From Pluralibacter sp. UBA7423 (lineage in GTDB: Bacteria; Pseudomonadota; Gammaproteobacteria; Enterobacterales; Enterobacteriaceae): a stretch of DNA of 64,000 nt. The translations under genes were made by a program, and so were the position numbers. The notes below the pieces were generated by a model, which was given only the letters and a program-made list of their open reading frames with translations, ran no database searches and was not told the origin of the DNA. The stretch covers positions 92,142-156,141 of the forward strand of contig DKMD01000040.1 in NCBI GenBank assembly GCA_002470465.1. Reading direction: 5' to 3'. Of this stretch, positions 51,951-61,047 are shown one piece after another; within the stretch, counting starts at the first letter, position 1, and the number at the start of each line of letters is the position of its first letter.

Positions 51951-53407
51951 TAGTTTTTGTCCTTTGGTTCGTACCAGTTATGGGTGTTTTCCAGTTTTGG
52001 CAATCCCTGATACGGATAAACAGGATCGTTAGCCGCATCGCCATATCCCCAGCCTGTTTTCTGCCGCGGTCCGGTGTACTCTTTTTTCAGTTGTGATGGG
52101 TCGAGAACAATTTGTACAGCTCCGCCTTCCAGGGAATATTCTGGAGCCTCACGGTTAATCTGGGTACCCGCACGTCCCTCCCAGACCTTCAGTGGTTGTC
52201 CTGGAGGAACGGTATAAGTCACATACTCCCCGTTCTCATTCCATTTTTTCCATACCGCAAACCTGCGTCGCCATTCACTTTTGCTGGTCAGCTTGTCAAA
52301 TTCAGATTTACGCATCCAGCAGATATTGTTATCCCCTGAAGAAGGGTCTACTACACGATAGAGAACAGTACCTGGCGGGATTTCAACCGCTCGCATGGAG
52401 TTGTCGAAAGTATCAAATTTATTCTTCAGTATCGGGTTTTTGCTGGTTTCACTGATATCCGGCCAGCCAGCTACAACTTTATCTTTAAAATTGAACTTAT
52501 CCAGCGCTTCGTATTTAGGCTCTTTTGCCTCCAGATCCACCCAGTCTGGCTTTTCTCGTTTGAAAAATGCCAGTTCTTCACTGGCGCGGGTTGCACCATA
52601 AAGGTGAACGTTATCACCAACATGAGCACGAAACGCATTGTCCCCTTCAACTCTGAGGCGATTTGCCAGCCGCTCCAGAATGCCGTTCAGTGGTTTCAGG
52701 GCTTTCGCCAGCATAGCATTTGCCTTGCTGCGCACAGAGACCAGCGTTTCCCACAGTGCAGCGACAGGACGTTGCAGGCTGGAGGGTCCCCAACGGGTTA
52801 CGGTATCGAACAGACTGCGCGTCACCTTCATCAGTTTGTCCATCACCTCAAGCAACGCAGATGTACTGAGCATCTTTTTCAGTTCATCAATTTTGCCTGC
52901 CAGATAATGATAGGGATTGTAAATCCGGAGCGTTCGCAGCGTGCCACGCACCGTAGGGGTATCCAGAAAACGGTTAAGTTGCGTGATACTCCCGTCAAGC
53001 AGACGGTTGTAATTACCGGCCTTGCTCAGTTCATTGAAGTGGGCTTTACGGATTGACAAAAACATCACCTTCGCACTGCCTTTCACCAGAGACCCCAGCG
53101 TCGGAAAGCAGCCAACCAGCGTCAGACCAAGACACACCCACGGCCATATCTCAGTGTCATTTTCTTTTATTTTTTTGCAGTTGGCGATAAGGTCGCGTAC
53201 ATCGCAGACCTGATCCACCAGAGGGATCATCGAGATAATCGTTCCGGTCACAATCTGCCCGGTCGTCTGCTGTTCGTTAAAGTCGCCCTGAAGCGTTTCC
53301 CACAACCATTGCCCGGACGCTTTCGCCTTATCGGCCAGTTCGTCATACCAGCTTTGTGGCGGGGGCTGGTAGAAAGCCAGTGCGTGCTGAAGTTCCTGAT
53401 CTATCAT
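51950..53407 (-). CDS. T6SS effector with C-terminal toxin domain, possible NAD glycohydrolase
   Basis: A 485-residue protein one base downstream of vgrG. The N-terminal region has hydrophobic stretches (about 49-66 and 88-108) and the motif IPLVDQVCDVRDL, seen at the start of many secreted effectors. A helical middle follows. The C-terminal 340-450 looks like a separate toxin: LYRVVDP (Arg351), YVTYTVPPGQPLKVWEG, and EGGAVQIVLD with Gln432. The pattern of a tyrosine-valine strand, PL-V-x-x-G and a glycine pair before a glutamine resembles tuberculosis-necrotizing-toxin-type NADases. An ADP-ribosyltransferase remains possible. Effector status is well supported by position; the activity is inference. 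Confidence 0.7.
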   Translation of the reverse strand: MIDQELQHALAFYQPPPQSWYDELADKAKASGQWLWETLQGDFNEQQTTGQIVTGTIISMIPLVDQVCDVRDLIANCKKIKENDTEIWPWVCLGLTLVGCFPTLGSLVKGSAKVMFLSIRKAHFNELSKAGNYNRLLDGSITQLNRFLDTPTVRGTLRTLRIYNPYHYLAGKIDELKKMLSTSALLEVMDKLMKVTRSLFDTVTRWGPSSLQRPVAALWETLVSVRSKANAMLAKALKPLNGILERLANRLRVEGDNAFRAHVGDNVHLYGATRASEELAFFKREKPDWVDLEAKEPKYEALDKFNFKDKVVAGWPDISETSKNPILKNKFDTFDNSMRAVEIPPGTVLYRVVDPSSGDNNICWMRKSEFDKLTSKSEWRRRFAVWKKWNENGEYVTYTVPPGQPLKVWEGRAGTQINREAPEYSLEGGAVQIVLDPSQLKKEYTGPRQKTGWGYGDAANDPVYPYQGLPKLENTHNWYEPKDKN

Positions 53408-53408
53408 T

Positions 53409-55922
53409 TTATCCCTCCCTGATACTGGTTTTTTCCAGCAGTAAATCCCACGGTGTCCACGGTTTTTCCGGCTCAGGTGGCGGGAGCTGGTAAGTCACGG
53501 TCGCAGACTCAAACGGCATATTTTTGTGCAGGGCATATCCCTGTTCATCCAGTACGCCCGCGAGTTCGCTTCCCCCTTCGAAACGAAGGGTATAAGGTGC
53601 TTTCGGGATAGCCTCCTGCCCGTCAAAGAAGTTCAGAGCGAGGTCGTTCTCTCCCTTCCCCGGTAGATAGGGCACTTTTACCGTCTGCGAAGCCCCACCT
53701 TCTGTGTCAAGCCGGCTGGCCTTGCGGGTATAGGTCCCCGCCGTCTCATATTTAATCTGCCCCTGCTCAATGATGAGGGAACTCCCACCGCCGACCAGAC
53801 GTATTCGCTTTTTACCGGCCAGCAACATCTCTTTGGCGGAGATAAGGGTCAGTTTCTGCTCTGCGCTCAGATGCATCACCCCGTTCTGCGCCTGAAACTG
53901 TACGGGCCCCTGAGCCGAAATCAGGCTCAGCTTGCCATGTTGGGCAAATATTCCCACGCTGTCGCCTGCCAGTCCGGTGATATGCCCTTCAGCTCCCATA
54001 CTGATGTCACCGCCCGCATTCAGGGCGATATTGTCCGCTGCGGTCAGCTGCAGATGTTCACCACTGGTAAACGCCAGCCCTTCCGGGGCGGAGAAGTGAA
54101 GCATTTCATTGAGGGTTTTCAGGCGGGTGCTGAACATCGACTGTTGACTGGCGATGTCCGCTTCCAGGGCTTTCGCCTGGCGGGTGGCTCTGGCCAGCTC
54201 CGCGATTTGCTGGTTCACCGCCTCAATTTCTTTCAGCGCCGCGTCCATATCCAGCACCTCACCTTCCCCGCGCGTTTTCCCGTCGGCGGTGACCAGCAGC
54301 CCTTTTGCCACACGGATAACCCCGAACTCATCGGTGCGCAGCTCAAATCCGGTGCCGCGAACGTCGTTCTGCATATCCACGATATGCCCCTGGTTCAGGG
54401 CGGTGCCACCAAACGGCGTACTCAGCGCAATATGCTCTGCCTGACGCTGGTCTTCCATCCGCAGTTCATTATCCCCGGCGGTGCGCAGGATGTTCTGGCT
54501 GCGGTTGTCCCGGGTAACCACATCGGCATGCTCTGAGTCATGAAAGGCATGGGCGATATACGGGCGGTCCGGGTCACCACCGTCAAAGGCGATACCGACT
54601 TCCGTACCAGTGATAAGCGGGGTATGCCAGCCGTATGTTTCCCCGGCACAGGGTTTGGCCTGGCGTACCCAGAGGTAGTTATAACCGGGCTCTGCGTCTT
54701 CGCGGCTGAAGTCCAGTTTCACCCGGTAACGGCCCTGGCTGTCCAGGTGTGCATACGGGTCATTCTTCTCTTCACTCTCCACACGGGCCGTCAGCGTCCC
54801 GGCAATCACCGGGCGTGGCACCGTTTTCGGGCGGAAGCAGAACTGCTCACTGTAAGGTATTCCCCACAGGGAGACATGAAGACGGGTATCGCGGGCCGCG
54901 CGGAAGGTGGTGAGTGTAATCACCATCCCCTCTTTGAGCTCCGGTACATCACTGTCACCGGTCTCCAGCACCATGCCCGGCGTCAGATGGCTGGCATTAC
55001 TGAACAGGTGCAGGCGGATGGCCCTGTTCAGTTCACGTTCGTGATGAATACGGGCACAGAACGCCCCGCTTTCGGTTTCCGGTTCAGAGGAGGTGTCATC
55101 CCCGGCTTCGCGGTACGGGGCCGCGTAGCGGTAGTGCTCACCGGTGGTGGCGACCTCGTTTCTTACGCTGACGACGGCATCCATTGGCGTGCTGGCGGTG
55201 CGGTAGTTGTAATCCCGGGTGGCCACGCGGCCGGTCACCGTGTGGTGCCACACTCTGGCATCCCATACGGCTTCAACTGCGCCGTCATGGAGAGCAGAAG
55301 GCTCACGGTACGGCAGGCGTACATCAAACTGATACTGCAGCTGGCTGTCGCCAAAGGTCACCGTGTCCAGCCCGGTGATGGTGTTCACCCCGGTGCGGAA
55401 CCAGATGCCATCTTCGGCCAGTATTCGCTGAATAAACTGCAGGTCAGTCTCCCGCCATTGGGTTATCAGCTCACGGACCGGGTAGGTCCGTTCCAGCCGG
55501 AATTCAAAATCAGTCCCATCGAACCCATGGCTGCGCAGTATCTGCTCAACCAGTTCCGGCACGGAGACATTCTGCCAGACCGCACAGCGGCGGGTGTGGC
55601 TGAGCAGCGCCAGGCGTGAGGAGAGCGTTACGGCAAAATGCATCTGGTCTGCAGTTTCTTTCAGGCACTTAAAACCGGTAATGATACCCTGCACCACACG
55701 GCCAGAGCGCATGCTGAGCGTGGCATACTTCAGCATTGCATCCTGACGGCTGATGCCTTTTTGTGGTGTAGTGAACTCAATGGTCCATTTGAACGGCTTG
55801 TTCAGCGCCTCACGACCGTGGAAGTTCAGCACATCGGGCTTAAGGGGACTGTCATTTATCTCAAGCGTATAGCGGGTCTGCCCGTCAAACAGGGCCAGCC
55901 AGTTGTCCAGCATAGTGTCCAT
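53409..55922 (-). CDS. vgrG: VgrG spike protein with C-terminal extension
   Basis: Trimeric tip of the T6SS tube (837 aa). The gp27-like part covers about residues 1-370, the gp5 OB fold follows (PYAHLDSQGRYRVKLDF, then GIAFDGGDPDRPYIAHAFHDS), and a beta-helix or DUF2345 part (NGVMHLSAEQKLTLISAKEM) comes next. The last 90 or so residues form an extension (PYTLRFEGGSELAGVLDEQG) resembling transthyretin-like effector-binding tails. Two base pairs upstream of the toxin gene, it is the probable carrier of that toxin. No PAAR gene lies in the window, so the tip cap must come from elsewhere. Confidence 0.96.
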   Translation of the reverse strand: MDTMLDNWLALFDGQTRYTLEINDSPLKPDVLNFHGREALNKPFKWTIEFTTPQKGISRQDAMLKYATLSMRSGRVVQGIITGFKCLKETADQMHFAVTLSSRLALLSHTRRCAVWQNVSVPELVEQILRSHGFDGTDFEFRLERTYPVRELITQWRETDLQFIQRILAEDGIWFRTGVNTITGLDTVTFGDSQLQYQFDVRLPYREPSALHDGAVEAVWDARVWHHTVTGRVATRDYNYRTASTPMDAVVSVRNEVATTGEHYRYAAPYREAGDDTSSEPETESGAFCARIHHERELNRAIRLHLFSNASHLTPGMVLETGDSDVPELKEGMVITLTTFRAARDTRLHVSLWGIPYSEQFCFRPKTVPRPVIAGTLTARVESEEKNDPYAHLDSQGRYRVKLDFSREDAEPGYNYLWVRQAKPCAGETYGWHTPLITGTEVGIAFDGGDPDRPYIAHAFHDSEHADVVTRDNRSQNILRTAGDNELRMEDQRQAEHIALSTPFGGTALNQGHIVDMQNDVRGTGFELRTDEFGVIRVAKGLLVTADGKTRGEGEVLDMDAALKEIEAVNQQIAELARATRQAKALEADIASQQSMFSTRLKTLNEMLHFSAPEGLAFTSGEHLQLTAADNIALNAGGDISMGAEGHITGLAGDSVGIFAQHGKLSLISAQGPVQFQAQNGVMHLSAEQKLTLISAKEMLLAGKKRIRLVGGGSSLIIEQGQIKYETAGTYTRKASRLDTEGGASQTVKVPYLPGKGENDLALNFFDGQEAIPKAPYTLRFEGGSELAGVLDEQGYALHKNMPFESATVTYQLPPPEPEKPWTPWDLLLEKTSIREG

Positions 55923-55926
55923 GAAC

Positions 55927-56454
55927 TTACTCCTCCACCGGTACCGGGGTCAGCCCGGTGCTGTTCAGCTGGATAGTACGCGGTTTGTCCGGATCGAGAT
56001 CATCCCGGGTCAGCACCAGACGCCAGCTGTTGTTGCGCATATCCGGGCGATTGAACAGCCCCACCACTGCGACATATTTCGCGTCCTCGTCCATCGGCAT
56101 ATTGAGGGTCACGCTGCCTTTGGGCATCACCAGCAGCGATTTGCTGGCGACGATGTCCTCTTTGAGGGTGTTATCTGCATCACGCAGCAGTTTCTGGTAG
56201 TCGGCGGCGTCCACCTTCTGGCGATCTTTCAACTGGTACACCTGCACCATGGTGGCAAGCGGGATCTGGCTTTCATCGGCATTGGAAGCGGCACGTGGCT
56301 CGAAATCCAGGTGCAGCACCTTTATTTTTTTGTAGAAGATGGCTCTGGTTGCGCTGACCGTGCCATCCGACACGGCCTGAGTCAGGCCACATGCGGTCAA
56401 CAGGGAACAGAGCAGCATCAGTGCGGCGCTGCGCGACAGGGAAGCGAAAATCAT
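55927..56454 (-). CDS. tssJ: T6SS outer-membrane lipoprotein TssJ
   Basis: Lipoprotein (175 aa) that anchors the TssJLM trans-envelope complex at the outer membrane through its contact with TssM. The signal peptide ends in the lipobox LLTAC. The mature beta-sandwich includes the conserved PLATMVQVYQLKDRQKVDAADY. It precedes vgrG by four bases. Confidence 0.94.
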   Translation of the reverse strand: MIFASLSRSAALMLLCSLLTACGLTQAVSDGTVSATRAIFYKKIKVLHLDFEPRAASNADESQIPLATMVQVYQLKDRQKVDAADYQKLLRDADNTLKEDIVASKSLLVMPKGSVTLNMPMDEDAKYVAVVGLFNRPDMRNNSWRLVLTRDDLDPDKPRTIQLNSTGLTPVPVEE

Positions 56455-56530
56455 TCGGGGAGTCCTTTTCAGCGTTCAGAAACAGGGGCGTGTTGAATGT
56501 GTCTGGTGTTGGGTATTACTTTCAGGAATA

Positions 56531-57610
56531 TCAGTCGAAACGGTAGCCACCGGGCTCTGCCGGTCGCAGGGTCTCACAGGTCAGCCCTTCATAGGTGCCC
56601 AGGCTCACGGTCAGGTGCGTGCGGGTTGCGGGTTTGTCCCGCTTCAGGCCCAGCACGCCGGTACGTCCCAGTTGCACCCGGTGCGCCTTACCCAGACGGG
56701 GTTCGGGCAGGCAACTCACCGGCACCGTGAGGCGAAGACGCACATCGGAGCGGTACCCCATGTACACCCGCAGCAGCACCATCAGGTCAGTGTGCAGCTG
56801 ACCGCCGGGCAACCAGCCCTGTGCCTCCTGCAGGTTGTCAGTCGCCAGCATCAGCAGAATACGGCTGCAGGCCTCTTTCCCGGTCCTGCCGAGCGTGGCA
56901 CGCTGTGACAGGGACACCCGGTTTTCTTTACCGAGACCGCTGCGGTTTTCTACGGGAACTTTCACCGGGTCCGGGCTGATAACCGTGGTCCGGGTCTCCG
57001 GGGCCAGCAGACTCACCAACTGACGTATGCCTTCGGCGTTTCGGGTGGGCAGCCGCATGGTCCCCAGTAGCGCCAGGAAGCGGGAGACCGGCGTGGCAAT
57101 CTGCTCCGCCGTACCCGGGATGCCTAGGCCAACCAGCCCCAGCAGGCACTGAGAGGTCTCATCCACGCCGCCGGCTTCGAAGGTCGCCGGGTAAGCGTAT
57201 TTACGCCAGATACGGTAGTACTGGGTGTGGATGCGGTGGCTGAAGATATCGAGGAATGCGGAGGTGGCTTCATGCCCTTCCCGGCGCTGCGCAATATCAT
57301 CGAGGTACGCCGTCGGCAGCGGGGAGTCAACCCCGTACAGCCCGAGGAAGGTGGTGCGCACCGTCGGCGACAGGTCCGGGTGGTCCTCGTCGGTTTCAAC
57401 CGCCTTCAGCTCACTGACCGGGAACCCCATCCCCGGCCACGGGCGAAAACGCACCGGGTCGGCGGACAGTTTCTCGGTGCTGCCGAGCTTCGGCGCCTGC
57501 GGGTTTTCCTGCTCCAGCAGCTGGCAGAAGCGGTAGAAATTAACCCGCCAGATGTCGTCGCGAAGCCGCTCCGTCAGCCCGGAATGTGCTGGCTGTGATT
57601 TTCTTTCCAT
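56531..57610 (-). CDS. tssG: T6SS baseplate subunit TssG
   Basis: Baseplate wedge protein (359 aa) that works with TssF and TssK, related to phage T4 gp53/gp7 functions. The N-terminal WRVNFYRFCQLLEQENP and RFRPWPGMGFPVSEL, and the DIFSHRIHTQYYRIWRKYAYP region near residue 130, are typical. The start overlaps the tssF end by 37 bases, so the two subunits are co-translated. Confidence 0.95.
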   Translation of the reverse strand: MERKSQPAHSGLTERLRDDIWRVNFYRFCQLLEQENPQAPKLGSTEKLSADPVRFRPWPGMGFPVSELKAVETDEDHPDLSPTVRTTFLGLYGVDSPLPTAYLDDIAQRREGHEATSAFLDIFSHRIHTQYYRIWRKYAYPATFEAGGVDETSQCLLGLVGLGIPGTAEQIATPVSRFLALLGTMRLPTRNAEGIRQLVSLLAPETRTTVISPDPVKVPVENRSGLGKENRVSLSQRATLGRTGKEACSRILLMLATDNLQEAQGWLPGGQLHTDLMVLLRVYMGYRSDVRLRLTVPVSCLPEPRLGKAHRVQLGRTGVLGLKRDKPATRTHLTVSLGTYEGLTCETLRPAEPGGYRFD

Positions 57611-59343
57611 CGCAGTCGTTTCCCTGTCGGTTGCAGGACCAGCGTGAGCTGATTGAAGAGGTGGACATCGGCATAAAGGGCAAAGAAGCGATGCAGCATC
57701 TCACCAAACAGGGTGACATCACCCTCCCCGGCAAAATTGTCCGCGTTGAGGGTGATTTCAATGTCCACCCCGCGCAGCATAAAGCCCTTCTCAAAACGGC
57801 GGATTAGGGTGTGCTTTACCGCCACAATCGCCTCCAGACGGCGGCGGTTCATCTCATCGTCGGTCCAGTCATACAGCGCCAGCGTGCCGCGTAACACTTC
57901 CGGGTTATCCATCATGCTGAGAAAATTAGAGCCCAGATGACTCATCACCCGCCAGTGGAAGCGGTCATTTGCCGGTGGGTAAAGCGGCAAAGTTGGCACC
58001 TTCAGATTCATGACCCGAACCGGTACCTTGCCTGCTTTCACCACCCGGTCCAGCAGGGTGCTTTCGAGCGAGCGGCGCGGCAGCTGGCCGTTGGTGCCGG
58101 TGATGCGGATGGAAAGCGACTCCGGGGTTTGGGACAACTGCTCCAGCTCGAAGGACTTGCCGCCGAGAATGAGCCAGGTGTCATACAGTCCCGAAGGGCC
58201 GCGCTTCACACGGGTATGAAAGTATCGCTCCGGCGCATCAAAGCGCATCATGCCCCCACGGTGGCGGAAACTGGTGAACGGCACGTACGGATGTTTGCCG
58301 TTTTTCACCGCACCGTGAATGGCATCCACACTGTAGATTTCCGTATGACCGTCCTGCACGCGCATCGGGCGCAGCAGGTATTCGTTCTGCAGCGGATCAG
58401 GCGTCAGCGGGTCCGCTTCCAGTGAGAACAGGTTAATGACCGGCGCACAGTGCAGACGGAAGTTGTCGGTCTCAAACGGCATGTCAGAAGGCCAGCCGCC
58501 GTCGAGTACGATATCGGTCTCAAACCAGGTGGTTTTCGCACTCAGGCCGGCCAGCTCCAGCCCTTTAAGCTCCACAAACATAAACTTCTCGCGAAAGCTG
58601 AAATACTCAAGCAGCAGCTGGTAGCCACTGAACGCGGAATCCCCTTTCGGCCACAGCCGGTCGGTATCGTCAAAGCCCATCGGCTTGCACCAGCCGTCAA
58701 AGCGTACCCGTTCGGTGCGGGTTTCAGCATGGCGAACATACATCGCCTGCACCCGACGGGTCAGCGCCAGATGCAGCGCCGAGGCCACCGGGCTGTCAGC
58801 ATCGAGGTAGATGGCTACCTTATCGATACCGGCTTTTGACCAGTCCACTTTGTCCGGGCAGTCGAAACGCAGACGAATGGCAGCACGGCCATCCGGTTCG
58901 GTCTGCAGACGGGCGTCTGCCAGGTTCAGGGGCTGCAGCGGCACCGCGCGGGTAGTGCGGTACTGACAGACCGTCTTCTCCGGCCCGACCGGGCGCGACA
59001 GCACGGAGAAACCTTCTTCCAGCATTTCCATTTTGCGCAGCTGCTGCCACTCCGGACTAAAGGCCACCACGGAGAGCGAAGGGATGGTACGCATGTAATG
59101 CGGCCACAGCAGGCTGACCAGCCCCTCAGTCAGCTCTGGCAGGTCATCATCGAGCTTTTCGCGCAGGCGGCCCATCAGGAAGGCAAAGCCCTCAAACAGG
59201 CGCTCCACATACGGGTCGCGCGCCCCGGTTTTATCCAGGTTGAGCATCGCCGCGCGGTCGGGGTGGGCACGGGCAAACTCTTTACCGGCTTCGCGCAGAT
59301 AGCGCATCTCGGCTTCGTAGTAGCGAAGGGTTAAATCATCCAT
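57574..59343 (-). CDS. tssF: T6SS baseplate subunit TssF
   Basis: Main wedge protein of the T6SS baseplate, related to phage T4 gp6 (589 aa, the usual size). The N-terminus YYEAEMRYLREAGKEFARAHP and the nearby DPYVERLFEGFAFLMGRL are family hallmarks; the C-terminal part has the FAEGEVFLFG-like NFAGEGDVTLFGEML. It lies between tssA and tssG with an 84-base gap upstream. Confidence 0.96.
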   Translation of the reverse strand: MDDLTLRYYEAEMRYLREAGKEFARAHPDRAAMLNLDKTGARDPYVERLFEGFAFLMGRLREKLDDDLPELTEGLVSLLWPHYMRTIPSLSVVAFSPEWQQLRKMEMLEEGFSVLSRPVGPEKTVCQYRTTRAVPLQPLNLADARLQTEPDGRAAIRLRFDCPDKVDWSKAGIDKVAIYLDADSPVASALHLALTRRVQAMYVRHAETRTERVRFDGWCKPMGFDDTDRLWPKGDSAFSGYQLLLEYFSFREKFMFVELKGLELAGLSAKTTWFETDIVLDGGWPSDMPFETDNFRLHCAPVINLFSLEADPLTPDPLQNEYLLRPMRVQDGHTEIYSVDAIHGAVKNGKHPYVPFTSFRHRGGMMRFDAPERYFHTRVKRGPSGLYDTWLILGGKSFELEQLSQTPESLSIRITGTNGQLPRRSLESTLLDRVVKAGKVPVRVMNLKVPTLPLYPPANDRFHWRVMSHLGSNFLSMMDNPEVLRGTLALYDWTDDEMNRRRLEAIVAVKHTLIRRFEKGFMLRGVDIEITLNADNFAGEGDVTLFGEMLHRFFALYADVHLFNQLTLVLQPTGKRLRWKENHSQHIPG

Positions 59344-59427
59344 GTAAGGAGATCCTGAGTATAGAAAATATCAAAAAGAAAACAGAAGGTGTCATCAAGG
59401 GGGATGACCCGTAATATCAGGGGGCAA

Positions 59428-61047
59428 TTAACCGCACAGCACCATCGCGCGGGCCGGATCGAGAGCAATCAGCCCGGCCAGCAGGCTGTCCATTTCCGGG
59501 GCAAAACGGGCCTTGTCACTTTCACTGCGCCCCGCTTTCATGCGCAGCAACCGCAGACGGCGGGCCTGCACGTCGAACAGCAGCCCCGGCTCCCACTCAC
59601 TGAGGGTCAGTTGCGGGGCGCTGTCGGTAAGTTCACCCAGCAAATGGAGGGCGAGTTCATTACGTCCGTACTGCTCTGCCACCTTTGCCATCAGCAGACG
59701 CAGCAGCCAGCGGCTGCGGGGTAAGGCCATGTCCGGGCGATTCTGCAGCCAGCTAAGTGCCGCCTCCGGCCCCTCACTGTCGCCCTTCTCCATCGCCTCC
59801 GCTTCCAGTGCCAGAATGTCATCTGCCTGAGCGGCGGTGGCCACTGCCGGCTCGTCACTGAAGCCCGGCATGTCATCGTTGACCTTTTCGGCTATCCAGT
59901 TCAGCGTCACCTCATCGGCAAGCGGCGAGCCGTCGTTCCAGGCAAGTGCCTCCAGGCCGGGAAGACGTTTGAGCATCAGCTTCAGGTCGCTCAGAATATA
60001 GTCGGCCCATTGCTCCCAGGGGTTCCCTGCGCGGCTCAGCCCCTGCCACAGATACCACTGCAAATCGAGCCAGAAGCGGTTGCCGCCTTCGGTGAACATC
60101 ACATCCACCTGTTCAATCAGCTCTGTCCAGCTCTGCTGCAGGTACAGGCGTTTAAGCTGGGCGCGATAGTCCGCCTTTGGCGGCAGCAGGCGGGTGCGCC
60201 CGCTTGCGTCGAGCGCCGGCAGCTGCGTCACCAGGTCCCAGCGGGCGGCCTTCATCATCCGGTGAGCCGCCAGCCAGCCCTGCGGCTGCTCCACCACCCA
60301 GCCGGACAGGACGCGCAGCTGACGGACCAGCTCCACTTCCGATTTGACGGCTGCGGTTTCCGGTACAGCTGCGCCTGACGTCGGTGTGCAGTGGGGACTT
60401 TCACCTGCATGATCCTGGCCGGATGTTGCCACCGGTGTATCCAGCCCGCCGCTACCGGCCAGGCGGGTTTCCAGCATGCGAAGCAGCCCGGCAAAGGTGG
60501 GGCGTTCCGCCTCTGGCAACTGCTCAACCGCATTCTCCAGCAGGCACAGGGCCGCCGCCGTTCTGGCCGTCTCTTCCCGCGTCACGTCCGGCCAGCGTGC
60601 TAATGCATCCAGAACGCGCTCACTGTTCAGCCACTCGAGTGCCGCTAAACGGGCGGTGCTGCGCTGCGGGTGGCAGTGCTGCCCCGCCTGCTCCAGCATG
60701 GCCGTCAGCAGCAGAACGCCGTCCGTCAACCCGGTATCGCCGTCACGCTGCAGGCGGGCAAAGGCATACCAGGTCGCCACCCGGATATCGCGGGCATGTC
60801 GGGTCAGAATGCTTTCCGCCAGGCGGCAGAGTACGTCGATATCAGTACCGGAAAGCTTGTTGATCTCCTCGCGCATCAGCTGGAAATCATCCTCATAGGT
60901 CGGGTCATCCCCGGCTCCATTACCGGTCGGGAGTGGTGTCAGCCACGGCGACCACAGAGAGAGGTTTTCCCGGCTCTTAGCGAGCAGTGCGGCATGCTGG
61001 TCCACATCCGGAAGACACAGGGTCAGTAACGTTTCTGCCATCGCCAT
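59428..61047 (-). CDS. tssA: T6SS assembly protein TssA
   Basis: A 539-residue TssA with an N-terminal ImpA-type domain (about residues 30-150, DPTYEDDFQLMREEINKLSG and WYAFARLQRDGDTGL). An alanine/threonine-rich linker follows near 220-245, then a VasJ-type C-terminal region beginning about residue 250 (VVEQPQGWLAAHRMMKAARWD). TssA primes the baseplate and caps the growing sheath. Its ATG follows the tssM stop directly (TAAATG), with a second Met two codons later. Confidence 0.92.
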   Translation of the reverse strand: MAMAETLLTLCLPDVDQHAALLAKSRENLSLWSPWLTPLPTGNGAGDDPTYEDDFQLMREEINKLSGTDIDVLCRLAESILTRHARDIRVATWYAFARLQRDGDTGLTDGVLLLTAMLEQAGQHCHPQRSTARLAALEWLNSERVLDALARWPDVTREETARTAAALCLLENAVEQLPEAERPTFAGLLRMLETRLAGSGGLDTPVATSGQDHAGESPHCTPTSGAAVPETAAVKSEVELVRQLRVLSGWVVEQPQGWLAAHRMMKAARWDLVTQLPALDASGRTRLLPPKADYRAQLKRLYLQQSWTELIEQVDVMFTEGGNRFWLDLQWYLWQGLSRAGNPWEQWADYILSDLKLMLKRLPGLEALAWNDGSPLADEVTLNWIAEKVNDDMPGFSDEPAVATAAQADDILALEAEAMEKGDSEGPEAALSWLQNRPDMALPRSRWLLRLLMAKVAEQYGRNELALHLLGELTDSAPQLTLSEWEPGLLFDVQARRLRLLRMKAGRSESDKARFAPEMDSLLAGLIALDPARAMVLCG

